Translations under genes and position numbers: made by a program
Shown here: positions 34,637 through 46,713 of the stretch, one piece after another
How the letters are laid out: every line of letters begins with the position of its first letter
Numbering within the stretch: the first letter of the stretch is position 1
The notes under the pieces: generated by a model
Database searches by the model: none
What the model was told of the DNA's origin: nothing
The model's input: the letters and a program-made list of their open reading frames with translations, nothing else
Assembly (NCBI GenBank): GCA_034638255.1
Contig: JAWPGT010000002.1
Location: forward strand, 1,798,001 to 1,862,000
Reading direction: 5' to 3'
DNA: 64,000 nt
From: Coprinus comatus
Lineage: Eukaryota > Basidiomycota > Agaricomycetes > Agaricales > Agaricaceae

Positions 34637-36704
34637 ATGGCTACTACTATAAACTCAACCTCCACATCCGCAGGAAAAGGGATCCTATTAAAAGCCGACC
34701 CAATCGCAGTTGCCTTTCGAGATGAAGTAAAATCAACTTTGGATAAAAGTATCAAAAAACCAAGGTTGGTAGGTATTTTGGCTACTTCGAGCGCTCCTAG
34801 TAAGTATTATGCCGAGTTTACGAGAAGGCAATGTGAAGAGTTGGGATTTGAGTTTGTGTTGAGGAAAACTGGTGCTGCGATGAATGAGGAAAGAATGAAA
34901 GAGGGTATTAATGGGTTGGAAATGTTGGATGAAGGTGAAGGTGTTGAAGAGCGATTATTGAGGCTAATGAGGATGTTAATGTTAATGGGATTATGGTTTG
35001 TTTTTTCTTTTTTTTTTGTGGTTGTGAGGAATAATGTTTTTTTTTTTGGTAGGTCTATTATCCGATTTATGGTGTTCAACAGGTGTGTATGTGTATACGA
35101 TGGAGTTGGGTTTGGTATTGAACACGGATTTTTTTTTTGTAGGATCATTACCTTCAACAGGTATATTCGTTCGGCTTGCGTTTTTTTGGGCATTTAACAA
35201 TTATGATGTGTTAGGTTGTTTCACCTCTCAAAGATGTCGAAGGGTTACATTTCAAATTCCATTACAATCTCTACCACAAGTACGTAAATTTTTTAATTTC
35301 ATTCTCATACCAACTCTGATGACCCCTCCTTTCAAATTAGCATCCGTTTCTTAAATCCCAAATCCCTTCTCACATCCACACCCACACCTAAATCCCTAAC
35401 ATCAACCTCAACCGAATCAACAACATCAACAGGAACATATAATGATCAACCACCACCAGGAATGGTTAAATCAATAATTCCATGTACACCTTTGGCTATT
35501 GTGAAATGTCTTGAATATGTGGGAGTTTATAATAGGATTTTACCTTATGGTGATAGAGCTTATGGGAAAACTATTACGGTTATTAATCGTTCGGAGGTGG
35601 TTGGTAGACCTTTGGCTGCATTGTTGGCTAATGATGGGGCTAGGGTTTTGAGTGTTGATATTGATTCAATTCAGGTGAGGTTTGGTTTGAGGAAGGGTTT
35701 TTTCCCTCCCTTGCTTTTCCTGTTGATTGTTGGGTTACCGAGGAATTGAAAGAGGGTTGAACTTCTTCATTCATTTCATTTCATTAACCGGCGTTATGTG
35801 TTCATATTTTTATCCAACAATCTAACTCCTCCCCCATTCCCTTTTTTTTTAAAAAAAAATAGGAATATACAAAACGTCCACGCATCGAATCACAATCAGA
35901 AGATTCAAAAACTCTCAGATATCATCCAAGACATATCGTTCATCCAAGTCCATTAACACTCGAACAATGTTTATCAATTTCAGATGTGGTAGTTTCGGCT
36001 GTTCCAAATGCTTCTTATAAAGTTAAAACGGAATGGTTGAAAGATGGTTGTGTTTGTTTGAATGTTGCTGCGGATAAGAATTTTGGAAAGGATGTTAGAG
36101 ATAAGGTGGGTTTTTTAATTTTAATTTTAATTTGGGTATTTTGAATTTTATATCGGAGAACTCGGGGTTCTGGGTTGATAAATGAACATTCTGTCCCTTC
36201 GCTGTTTTTTTTTTTTGGGGGGGAAGAGGAAGATGTTTTGACCTCCCTGGGTCTCCGGCTCTTCTTGACCTTGACCCAGCCAGCCCCTTGATCTGACTAT
36301 CATAATCCTCGAGAGATTCGGAAAAAGTCTAGCTGGACCCAAAGACCAGAGATTGATCACCTTTCCCCCCCCTTCATTTACTCCTTGGAGGCTTACGGCT
36401 AACAAACAAGCCGAGAGCAAGAGCAACTTTGAACTGCGGAATATATATATATATAACGGAATAACTGATTATTTTATCTTTTTTGTCTTGTGATTTTTTT
36501 TTCCCTACTTTTCTAGGCTTCGATTTATATCCCTGCTGTGGGTAAAGTAACGATTTTGATGTTATTGCGGAATTTGTGAGTGATTGATTTTTTGTGTTTT
36601 TGATTTTGATTTTTAATTTGATGAAAAACTCTGGTTTTGTTTTATTTTATTTTATTTCCTTATGTTCTAGGTTACGTCTACAAGAATATCAACGAGGAGA
36701 GTAG
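34637..36704 (+). CDS. MTD1: Methylenetetrahydrofolate dehydrogenase (NAD+), MTD1 type
   Basis: Cytosolic one-carbon enzyme oxidising methylene-THF. Start MATTINSTSTSAG. Blocks in order: KKPRLVGILATSSAPSKYYA; FTRRQCEELGFEFVLRK; IIEANEDVNVNGIMVYYPIY; DHYLQQVVSPLKDVEGLHFK; MVKSIIPCTPLAIVKCLEYV; TITVINRSEVVGRPLAALLA; DVVVSAVPNASYKVKTEWLK; ASIYIPAVGKVTILMLLRNL; ending LRLQEYQRGE. The sequence closely follows yeast Mtd1 as recalled. Two oddities. The frame breaks at about 34948-34954 (gttgaagagcgatt lacks one base for VEEAIIEAN, unless a 47-nt intron is removed). The intron at 36106-36516 is 411 nt, several times the usual size here. Confidence 0.9.
36106..36516 (+). other. Oversized intron in MTD1
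   Basis: Bounded by AAG|gtgggt and ttctag|GCTTCG in frame. Most introns in this window are 50-75 nt; this one is 411 nt. Its centre (about 36220-36430) is richer in G+C, flanked by T12-G7 and C8 homopolymers and an (AT)n run near 36441-36453. No RNA family was recognised. Confidence 0.75.
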
Positions 36705-37189
36705 CGCGTTCTATGGGCGGTACCATGAAAATAATTCACAAGGGGCTAGAACTTCAAGATCTCTCAAAAAACTAGAAGAAAAAAAGAGAAAGTATGTTTT
36801 CTTGGAATAGATGAAAGCCAAATGAAAATGGAATGTATTGCTTATTGAAAAAAAAAATCTATATCTAAATTTATTGTCTTGTTACTTTAATGGTTCACGA
36901 GCATTGCTTGAGATAATACGTTTAATTAATTCGTGTTACAAAATTGCCGCTGCAAACTCTTTATTACTGCGTGCCAAAAAACAACTAAAAGCTCTGTGTG
37001 TGTGTGTGTGTGTGTGTGTATGTGGGAGAACCAAGACCTGTAGGGAAATAACTAGTATTTGGGCTGAAAGCGACGAAGAAAAAGAGTATCATATAAAAAA
37101 AAAAGAAGATTATTATTATTAATAAGGAGAAGAGAGCCGAGAAACAGTATCAAGAGAGAGAGAGCGGCAAAAGATAGTTGGTTGTCCGT
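36705..37189. other. Convergent 3' region with GT microsatellite
   Basis: Lies between the convergent stops of MTD1 and ORMDL. It contains a (TG)12 run at about 36995-37019 and purine-rich stretches. No gene is supported. Confidence 0.55.
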
Positions 37190-38141
37190 TCATTTCTTGT
37201 TTTTGAAATGGGCTTCGGTTAGCAATGCAGGAACGTTGCGTTCGGTGATAGGAGTTGATGGACCGGATGCTGGCCAGCTTGAACTCACTGGGGTTGCAAG
37301 GCCAGATTCGTCTGTCATGAACCGTACGCGTTGTCTGTGGAACTAGAAAAGGAATTTTGAGTGTTATTAAACTGCTGTTACTAATGGTAAAGTACGTGTT
37401 CAAACGTACCTGGGGGAGCTTAGGTATTAATACAAAGAGGAGAACGGTGAGATTAATGGCGAAGAGCCATGGGTTATAATTGGTGTAGTGGGTTGACGCC
37501 AAGAAACTGCGGGTTCGATTAGAAAGCCGGGTTTTTTTTTGGGGTATTGGGGATGGGTGTGTAAGACGTACAGAGCAATAGGGAGACAGAAGAGCCATTT
37601 CTTAGTAGGAGTGTATTGTGCTCCTTCGTCGATTTGTTCCCATAGTGTCAGGTCGTCGTATGCACCACCGTGAAGGTCGTTCCCGAATGGCATTCCAGTT
37701 ACTCCATGGAACATGAGGTAGGACAGCTTCAAGTAGTTGCCATGTCAGAAAGGGAAAGGGGGTGAATGGAAGAACGTACTGTTAGATAGAGGAGGTTGAC
37801 TAGAGTCCAGCTGATTTGTTGGGTCATTCCTGGGATGGTGTCAATGATGATTTTGCCGGAGATGATGAGCACGACGTGGATAAGCCATGCTCCTGAGTAA
37901 TGTTCAGTAAATGAAGAATTAATGAGAGTAATAAAAGAGACAGACCTTTGGAGTTTACCCAGTCTGCGTTGATATTGAGGTAGGCATTGCGGTCAAGCAC
38001 ATCCTCGACAGAACGGTCCTTGAGCTCCTCGACCTTGACTATGGAAGCACTACGACCACGAGCTTTGAGTTGAGTTGGCGTTGGCCTTGCTGCGGAAAGA
38101 TCAAGTGCGGGGGGAAGCTTGACTGTCGTAGAGCGACTCAT
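37190..38141 (-). CDS. ORMDL-family protein (Orm1/Orm2 homologue)
   Basis: ER membrane regulator of serine palmitoyltransferase and thus of sphingolipid synthesis. Exon 1 (38141-37946) encodes MSRSTTVKLPPALDLSAARP and a Ser-containing cytosolic N-terminus (GRSASIVKVEEL), where yeast Orm proteins are phosphorylated. Then follow the conserved parts: NADWVNSKGAWLIHVVLIIS; GKIIIDTIPGMTQQISWTLV; TLSYLMFHGVTGMPFGNDLH; GGAYDDLTLWEQIDEGAQYT; PTKKWLFCLPIALFLASTHY; NPWLFAINLTVLLFVLIPKL; HRQRVRF. Four short hydrophobic segments. It ends HFKNKK, a C-terminal dilysine-like signal (KNKK) that would suit ER retrieval. About 227 residues. Every block fits the family. Confidence 0.92.
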
Positions 38142-38205
38142 TGAATAAATAAAGTCAGAATTTATTTCCCATTTTACCACCTTTTATCCTCGGCTATTTC
38201 CGTAA
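38142..38205. promoter_or_regulatory. 64-nt divergent promoter ORMDL / Virilizer
   Basis: Only 64 nt lie between the two ATGs. Transcription start sites for the two genes must either overlap or lie inside each other's coding region. T-rich blocks (ttatttcccattttaccacc) are the only visible feature. Confidence 0.5.
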
Positions 38206-41200
38206 ATGCCTCTCCTCCACTCATGCACTCTCAGACCACAGGGAACAAGCTCCCTTGCTGCTGTTCGCTTCAACCACCCAATACGCGTAGAATCTCTCAG
38301 AATATTCCCAAAGGGCGCTAGGCCTTTCAAGAATGTCGATCTCGTAGCGTACGTCTTCACCAACACCTACAAAGCCAACCTTTTGATGTCATATTCTCAG
38401 GGAAACAGAACCAGAGACCTTTTATCTTGATGTTTACTTCAATGCTCACAATATATCCACAAATTCAAAGGAGAAACAGCGCGCTACTAATGCTCTTGTT
38501 CCTACCACCATTTCATACCCAGGAGGTCATATGGACTTCACAGTCGACATGGGCACCGAGGTACCTTTCGCTTTACTAACAAATAGTTCATACACTGATT
38601 TGAATAACATAGTACGCTACGCGTCTTATGATTGTAAAAGGCAAATTCGACAAGCTTACAATGGCAATCTATGGCCAAGTAGTAGCAGAACCACCGACAA
38701 TTCACACCTATGAACCCAGACCTATCATCCCACCAGAACCACTCCCCCTTCGTCAATGCCTTGATCCTTCGCAATCCTCAGATCCAACTATTCTTGCAAA
38801 GAACTTGTTGTCTCTTGTTCCTAATGCTCCATCATTAACTTCAGCCATACGGTTGATGTTTTGTCTCAAACCTTCTGATGAAGATTGGGATGAACCAGAG
38901 TTTCCTCGTTTGTATGCTGATTTGGAGAATGAGAATGAAGATTATGACTTGGACAGTGTCGTTCAGACTTTGAATAGGCCTATTCCTGATGATGTATCGA
39001 CGGAACTCTTGGACCGGTTCGTGGAGCGCTTAAATGAGTTCGTGGGACCTGCTGTACGTCCTTGTTCTTTCTCCCTTGTTTTTTTGCTGATGCATTCTGT
39101 GTTTATAGAATTTGGATCAAGCATATTCTATTGCCAATGTGCTCAATATATCTGCTTCACAGGATCCATACTTTGCTCCACATTTATTGGCACGTTATAT
39201 CTGTATAGGTTGTTTCGGCACTACTAACGCTTGGACACCAGAAATCTCTCGACTTTGATGCGATATTTGACACAACAACATTATCTGACACAGCAAATCT
39301 CGGATTATTAACGCATGCATCCAGTAATGCATCTATAGCGCGTTACCTCTTAACTGAAACCAATCTTGTGAATGACTTAGATCAAGTCTACACGGATACT
39401 CGAACAACAAGAGCAATCAAACAAGCAATTGACCAATTGAAATCGCGTATTTATGGTTGGCAAGCTTTTGAAGATTGTCTTTCTAACTCTACTGGCAATT
39501 TTTCAAGGAGCGTTGGATTGTTATATGAAGTTGGTAAGGATGAAGAATCCTTAGGGAATTGGTTGGAGTGTATGATGATTCATCCTGATATTGTGGCTAA
39601 ATTGGAAACGAACCCTATTCATTCAAATGGTATTGAAACGAAACTTCCAATTTTACATGGATTGTTTGAACATGGAACTTGTGATAGAGATGAAATGATG
39701 AAAAGAGCTGAATCGTTGACTCATGATGAGTTTATTAGGTTTGTGAGGGTTTGTTTGGGAATAGCAAGTGTTTTGGCGGTTCTGGCTTGGGCGGATAGTG
39801 TTGGGAATGATCAATGTCGTGAAAGGACTTTAGCAGTGTTATATCTATGGCAGGGCATTCAAGGATTCCGAGAAGTTAGTTTCTCCCTTTTCATCAAAGA
39901 ACACAGAACTAAAAATAAACATAACACTAAAACGCAGATTCTCAATCATTTCCTCCTCCTTCGTCAACTATCTCGTCGTCTAAATTGGATAATCACGGAC
40001 AATGATCCTCCTCGAAAATCTGCTTTATTAGCAGAACAAATCCTATCCATGTTGATATCTTCATCACCTTCCTCGATCCTAAACGAAGATTTAGTAGAAA
40101 GAATATTGACTTTACCTTCTCCTCCTAAACGTCTATTATACATATCTGAAGATGAAAGGCTATTGATATGTAAAATGGCTTTGGTGGTGGATGATGGATT
40201 ACCTGCTGCTATTAAAGAGGTGTTTTTGATTAACAATAGACCATTTTCCATTAGGCGGTTGAGGATTGTTAGAGTTGCTATTGGGATTATTGTTAGAGAG
40301 TTGAAAGAAGGTGATGATACGGATGTGGAGATTATGGATTTGGTCAGAGGTGATCATGATGATGAACGTGAAGTTGGTCATGGACGTGGATCAAGAAATG
40401 GGAAAGATATGGATGTGGATGGACAAAATGATGATGAAAATGATGATGGCGAACATGAAGATGAAGAAGAACATCGTCGAGAAATTGTGAAACCTTTGAC
40501 AAGTTCAGATGGTTTTATGGGACGTTTGATTGATTTATTCAATGAACTCTCTGAAGATTTGAATCTTCAATTCATTCTTGATCCAAATACGAAAACCAAT
40601 CATGCTTTGACTTATCAATTATTCTCAGCTTCGGCGGAGTTGCTTTCACTTATCTTGTTTTTGGAATCACTTTTCCCGATTACGGCTTATGGATTGAGGA
40701 AATTGACAAGTGCGGTTGCGGATGTTTTTGTTTGTACGGATAAAGCTGAATCTTTATTCTCTTCATCTTATACTATGACGGGAACTACATCAACCACAAT
40801 GACCTCTTCCTCGTCATTCTCATCCTCATTCGCCCCACCTTCGTCGTCACAAGTTTGTTTAGCAGCACGTAAATCAAGAGAAAAATGTCTTGAAATCCTT
40901 CGTCGATATTCAAAACCAAAATGTTATGTCGAACCTAGTCATCAAAAACAATTAGGAGCTGAAATTGTTTTGAAGACTTTACTTGTTCATACTCAATCTC
41001 GTTCATATTCACATTCGAGATCTCAATCTTGGTTGTCTGAATCTTCGTCGAAATGGGATGGAGATGAACATACTAGTAACACGGTTGAATTTGCTTTTGG
41101 AGGTCATGATCCTGATGTGCATAGTAAACAAGTGTTCGGCCTTATTGATCTACTCTTACCTTCACCCTTGTCTTTGCCTTTACATCATAATTCCGATTCC

Positions 41201-42972
41201 ACCTCTGATCACTTCGAAGTTGTAGTTGAAATCAAACATTGGGTTAACTTTGTCTTGCCTAAACTTGTGAAAGAGATAAAGAAGTTTATGGATGGGTTAA
41301 CTGTTGAAGATAAGTTACATGTTATTAGGAGATTGATTCAATTAGACGAGAGTGGTGGGACTGGGATTGGAATTGGGGAATGGTTGGTCGGAGAGGAAGT
41401 TAAAGGGGTTGTGGGTGTACTTGAAAGTTTGGTGAAATCCAAATCAGCTTCTCCCTCTTCTTCCAGTCCTCTTTTACATGGTGGTGGTGATGATATTGTG
41501 GAAGAAGTGGGTATGGTTGGAGAACAAGAACAAGAAGCTCATCAACATCAAATACAAAAAACTTTCACTCATACACAACTTTATCGACTCTATACATCTC
41601 TTCATTTCATCTGGCTCTTAGCAAACCCAAACTCATCTTTATCCCTATCTTCAGCTAACACATCTACATCTACGTCTACATCCCCTTGGTTTTTCGAAAA
41701 CATCGTAGCTGGAAATCCAGAATTAGCAGAAAGAATTGGAGAGATGATAAAATTGATAAATGAAGGATGGTATACAAGTCCTGTTATTATGGATCTGATT
41801 AGGTTATTTGGTGTTAAAGTTGGCGATCTCGGTTGGGATGGGAAGGTTGAAGTTCTTATTGGATTGTTGAGGTTGATTCAAGATGATGTTACTTCACCTA
41901 CTGGAGGTGTTGGAGTGTTGGATGTCTTGAGTGATTTGATGTCTAGTAATGGTGAAAGGGAATTGGATAATGAACAAGTTGAGAAAGTGAGATTGGAAAT
42001 TGGGAGATTGTGTTCAAGATGTGCTGAACATATGATGGCTATGAGTCAAGAAGTTGCGGAGGTAGTGTTTGGTGTTTTATGTTGGTTGGTTGAGAGGGAG
42101 GAAGTGAAAGTTAAAATGTTGAGAGGTGTTCAGAATGATGAGTTGGGAATCGTTTGTGATTGTATCGAGAGTTTGATTTCTTCTTCTACCCCAACTGTAG
42201 AAGAAAAACTCAAGAAAGTGAAGGAAGAAATAATAGTTGATGAAGATCTTGAATTCCCTCCTCTAACTCCAATAGAATTACCAACATCATTGGCATTATC
42301 GTTACAAGATATTCAAGATTTATTGGAACTTCAACAAAAGGTTAAACCTGTGGAAAATGGTACGGGGTTAAGACCGAGTACGCCGAAAGGAACAAAGACG
42401 CCGGATATTTTGGGAACGATAATTTCACCACCACTGCATTATTAAGATCTCCAGCTGCTACAGGATTGACGAAGACCTATGCGAACAATGATTTTAGACA
42501 GTTGAGACAGGTACCGAGTGCTAGATTGAATACGAGTAGATTGCCTAGTATGCATGGTGGGTTTTGTTTTTCCTCTTGTTATGGCGATTATACTGACGTT
42601 GTCCTTCTGTTATACTTCTGTTGGTCACATCGTCTTGATTACATTGCTGCGACGTCAATCTCTCCTTTCTACCATTTTCAATGGAAACTGGCATATCTGA
42701 CTTTGTCCGTTGTCTTGGGTACTTCTCGGATCGGGGTGATAATAGTTGATGTACGTATCCTTTCTCTTCCGTAGTCAGATTTTTTTTTTTTGGTGGCGCA
42801 CTCGGCAGTAGTCTTTTACTTTCGACAGGAAGCTAAACTCTAGTCTTAGGATTTTGAAGGTGGGCCTATACCAGGAGCAAGCTCAGCCTCCCCTTTGGTG
42901 GTGCCCGTCCCAATACCCGTGGCAGATGTTACTGCGTTCGGAGGTTTATTGGGTTTAGGAGGTAGCCAATAG
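38206..42972 (+). CDS. Virilizer-domain protein (VIRMA homologue, m6A writer complex)
   Basis: In animals and plants Virilizer/VIRMA scaffolds the regulatory part of the mRNA m6A methyltransferase. The N-terminal VIR_N-like domain reads LHSCTLRPQGTSSLAAVRFN, HPIRVESLRIFPKGARPF, ETFYLDVYFNAHNIS. A helical, repeat-like body of about 1200 residues follows, with acidic linkers (DDENDDGEHEDEEEH). Introns at 38354, 38561, 39054 and 39890 are in frame. Near 39139-39209 the frame changes by a one-base excess or a 70-nt intron with a weak donor. Near 42430 one base appears missing; the continuing frame gives LLRSPAATGLTKTY, QLRQVPSARLNTSRLPSMH, a 5-nt microexon (42746-42750, giving VD), then DFEGGPIPGASS and an in-frame TAG at 42970. 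Stopping at 42445 would lose this tail. About 1,400 residues. Confidence 0.75.
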
Positions 42973-44108
42973 TCGTTATGGACATTTTTAATTCCAAGAA
43001 TCACTGCGGGTGTGAAGGCGGTGTCACGATAAGTACGGTATCTTAGAATAGTAGTTCTATGATGGTTAATCAGATCATAAATCCTTATTTATGCATTGAC
43101 TACCGATACCCTCCGTCACTGTTCAGATTCATTGTTTACAGCGAATAGTAGTATGATATTGTGTCGTTGAATGTCTTATAGCATTTTGTAAGCTGCTAGG
43201 CTGCATGAAATTTTATTGGCTTTACTGATACATGAAATATTTTAAATTATAATATTTTGAAACCATCAATGATCAAATATCAAGATGTCGAAGGCGGTTG
43301 TTCTCATCAATCTCACACGTTCTTGTAGCCCAGGATCTCAGGTTTACACCGAAGGGTATCTTGTGGTAACTATTCTATTATAGGATGACTTTATTACTAC
43401 TTGAGAAGAGATGTAATGTCATCGCCCTCCCACTCTCCTTCTTCACCACTACACCGCTACCGTTCTTATCGCTTTTCTCTGGTTAACTCGTATCCCTTGT
43501 TTTCTGGCATTCCAGTGCAAAACTACTATTTTCGGTGGCGACTATTTCTGCTTCCGTCTCCGTAGGCAGTGCTTCAGGCAATACCCATCAATTTGACCAC
43601 ACGCTCTCTGAACATTAAAATTCGGCAACTAAATCTCATTTAGGCGTCGTACTTCTCTCAAAAAAGCTGGACAGAAACGGAAAACTGGAAACGACAGTCA
43701 CGCCGAAGGAAGTTTGTTAGCATTGGCTTGCAGTCACGGTTGTTATCACCATCTATCCCCCTCGATATCCATATCTGCATCTACATTCACAACAGTCTTA
43801 CTGGTCCAACGATAAGCGACACTGAATATCAAACATCAATATCTCCAACCATCGTGGATTCAATACTTTCGAAGATCTGTTAGGATTGGGTACTGTGGTT
43901 TTGGGAACTGGTTTCGGGGTGGTGTTTCGTGTTTCGTATTTCTTGTTAGTTTGGGCTCTGAGGTTTGCTGGTTTCTTGCCTTTTAGCTTTATATTTATTT
44001 CTTCTTGCTAGCAAGCCTCCTTTTTTTTCTTTCCTGCTTCTCCCCCTTTGAGCTGTTGGCTTTCATTCTTATTTTTATTCATTCTTTGCCTTTGTCTCTT
44101 TATCTTTT
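42973..44108. other. Intergenic region
   Basis: 1.1 kb with no recognised gene. The last 150 nt before the next ATG are strongly pyrimidine-rich (long CT/T tracts at 43990-44110), typical of a fungal 5' leader. Confidence 0.5.
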
Positions 44109-46713
44109 ATGGCTGTTTTATCTAAGTTGGAATTTGAACTTGTGGAGATGGCACCAGTACATGTGATGGATATTATAAAGAGTGCGTATCTGATTCAATC
44201 CATTTACATTTGCGATGTGACTCAACTCATTACCTCTTCTCCATCAAATTTTCAAATTATAATTAGGGATGACACTAGGAAACACGGGAATAGCAGAACG
44301 AGAAATATTGGCGAAAATTTGGATATACTTCAACCTCATTGGAAACACCATTCTTCTTCCTCTCGTAGTTCTCACTTTCCTATGTTCTAAATACACAAAG
44401 CGACATCCTACACTTGTTAATCTCTGTATTACTTGGATATTCTCGGGGATATTTTCGCTGTTACTGTGAGTCAACCAACTGCTACTACTATTTTTGATAA
44501 ATTCAAGAAGGCTCATGTCTTCGCACTACTATATGGTTAATCTCATCATTTTTGATCGTATTAGCTTTTATGCAAAGCAACATGTCGGACCAGAACCTAA
44601 CAATGTGCCATTATGCATAGCCCAAGCATCACTGTTGTATGGTATCACACCGATGTGAGTATATTCCTAATACACTTATAAATAATATCTCTGTTAACCA
44701 GATTCTAGGTGGTCAGTAGCAGTATTTGCTATGTTCTATTATATGGTGTATACATTGAGAGGGGGTGTGGGATCGTCAATGAAGTTGGGAGGGAATCATA
44801 TGATTGTCGTGAGTACATTGTTTCATAAGTTCTCTGCTGTTCCTATTTCTTGTTCCGTGATCCCTGAGGCCCGATGAAGCGGAAATTATGCCTAGACGCC
44901 ACTATAACTGTCAAAGGTCATGATTTCAACACCTTACTCATTTCATCTCATAGATGTTGAGCGGTCCGTATATCGCACAATGCTCGTTCACTATTGCTGC
45001 TTTGGTGGTAAGTGTTTCGGATACATTATTGGTTTATGGTATAAAATAGTAATTGATTAATTAATAGATGGCATTACACCGCCCTGAGTCAGTTAATCGG
45101 GAACGACGATATTTCTTTTGCTCATTGCCTGACAAGTTTCTGTGAGTTTTTATTTTATTTTATTTTATTTTATTTTATTTTATTTTAGTGGTGTTTTTTT
45201 AAATATCTTATGAGCATATTGACAAACTTGTTTCATGCTGTAGGTTTTTTGCAATGACTACTTTCACGCTTGTGATGTGTATTGGTATTTTCGTATTAGA
45301 AAGTACGTGCTTGACTCAACATTACATTTTCCCCATCTGACGCGAGATTTGTCTAGTCATGCTTGCAGTAACTATGTACATGAACTGGCGGACGATGCGC
45401 AATATTGGGGTCTCTAATAGACCGGATTTACCTTTAATGATACGGGTTTTATTATTTGGAGTTTATGTCGCTTTGGGCATGGCGTATGTTCCCTTTTCGA
45501 CTTCTATCCCTTGTTAATCACGTCACTAACTTCGCGTCTATGGTAGAATGAATATAATCTCCATGTTTGGGAATTTTATCATTGTGGACATGTACGCTGC
45601 TACAGGTATGTATTACCTTGTGTGATCAGAAAAAAAAGCTAATTTCAACATTAAACCAGCTGGAACAGTCGTCTACCTGATATTTGGCACACAAATCGTA
45701 CGTCTTTGCTAAAAAGCGGTTATCTTATACATAATTCCTCAAATATCTGCCCTTGTTAGGATGTAATCCGAGCATGGTGTTTCTGGAAGAAATATCCTCC
45801 ACCTCGACGACCCCCACTTCTGCCACCTACATATGACCTCGACGAGTGCAACAAAGGTTCAAGTTTTCGATTATCAATCTTCACTATAAAATCAAGAAAA
45901 TCCGACAAACGGATACCCATGTTATCATATTCACATTCTGCTTCACTATCATCTTCCATACCCCCACCCCTTCCATCTAAAGATTCGTGGTTAATGGGAA
46001 CATTCCTGAATCTGAATACCGAAGATCCAGAGAGTGTAAGAGAATCGTTGTTGAAACGTGGTGTACTAGATATTGGAGAACCTCCGAAAGCTTTGATTTT
46101 GGACTATAAACGTCCGAAGTCTAGTGAATCTGGGTCTGGACACTCGACGAAAATGCCAACACCGATATCAAGAAGTGAACGACATTTGTCAGGGTTTACG
46201 CGGGTATCGATATCCAAATCAGAGTCAAGACGAAGTTTAAACTCTGGTCCAGGTTCTATGGAAGATTATAAACGACAACCTAATCACCAACAACAACATA
46301 CAAGTATTATTTTGGATACTCAACAACTACATCACTCTGATTCTGAAGAGTCGGGACCAGAGTTGCAGCGACATCCCATAAACTCCAACTTCCTATATCC
46401 ACCACACCCTAACCCCCCTATCACCATCAATCTCTCCGAGAGTCAAAATCTTCAAGACATCACATCTACCAGTATCGCTTCCAGAAGATACAGAACACAG
46501 AAACCTAAACCTAAAGGACCGAGGGAACTAAGTATATCTAGTTCTGGAGGACAACTTGGTCGCAAGCCTAGTACCCTTTCATCAACACTACATCCGGAAA
46601 CTATTGGAAACGGAAATTCAAATCAGAACCCAATAGAACCATCATCGTTGCAATCTACGGTTTCCCAAGTTTCCCTTCGGACTCTACCTGATGTTCCTCC
46701 GACAGTTGCTTAG
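44109..46713 (+). CDS. Seven-membrane-segment receptor-like protein with long cytosolic tail, unknown ligand
   Basis: Spliced exons give alternating hydrophobic segments: ILAKIWIYFNLIGNTILLPL; PTLVNLCITWIFSGIFSLLL; VPLCIAQASLLYGITPM; WSVAVFAMFYYMVYTL; MLSGPYIAQCSFTIAALV; FFAMTTFTLVMCIGIFVLEI; MIRVLLFGVYVALGMAMNII; with a further AATAGTVVYLIFGTQIDVIR. The order and short loops are typical of basidiomycete GPCR-like proteins, but no named receptor family is recognised. The cytosolic tail (about 300 residues, from CFWKKYPPPRRPPLLPP) is Ser/Pro-rich. The start is uncertain: ATG 44109 joins in frame through a phase-1 intron (44182-44266) to GMTLGNTGIAER; ATG 44269 would give a protein starting MTLGNTG. 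An intron at 45146-45240 carries a TTTTA repeat. Confidence 0.65.
45147..45188 (+). repeat. (TTTTA)n pentanucleotide repeat in an intron
   Basis: About eight tandem TTTTA units directly after a splice donor (tgtgagtttttattttatt) in the 7TM gene. Confidence 0.9.

Noticed and set aside
34807..35200. Antisense ORFs opposite MTD1
   Set aside because: They overlap MTD1 exons and T-rich introns and are Lys/Asn-rich shadows.
36148..36426. ORF of 92 codons inside the long MTD1 intron (minus strand)
   Set aside because: No recognised motif; the frame crosses homopolymers. Kept only as an intron feature.
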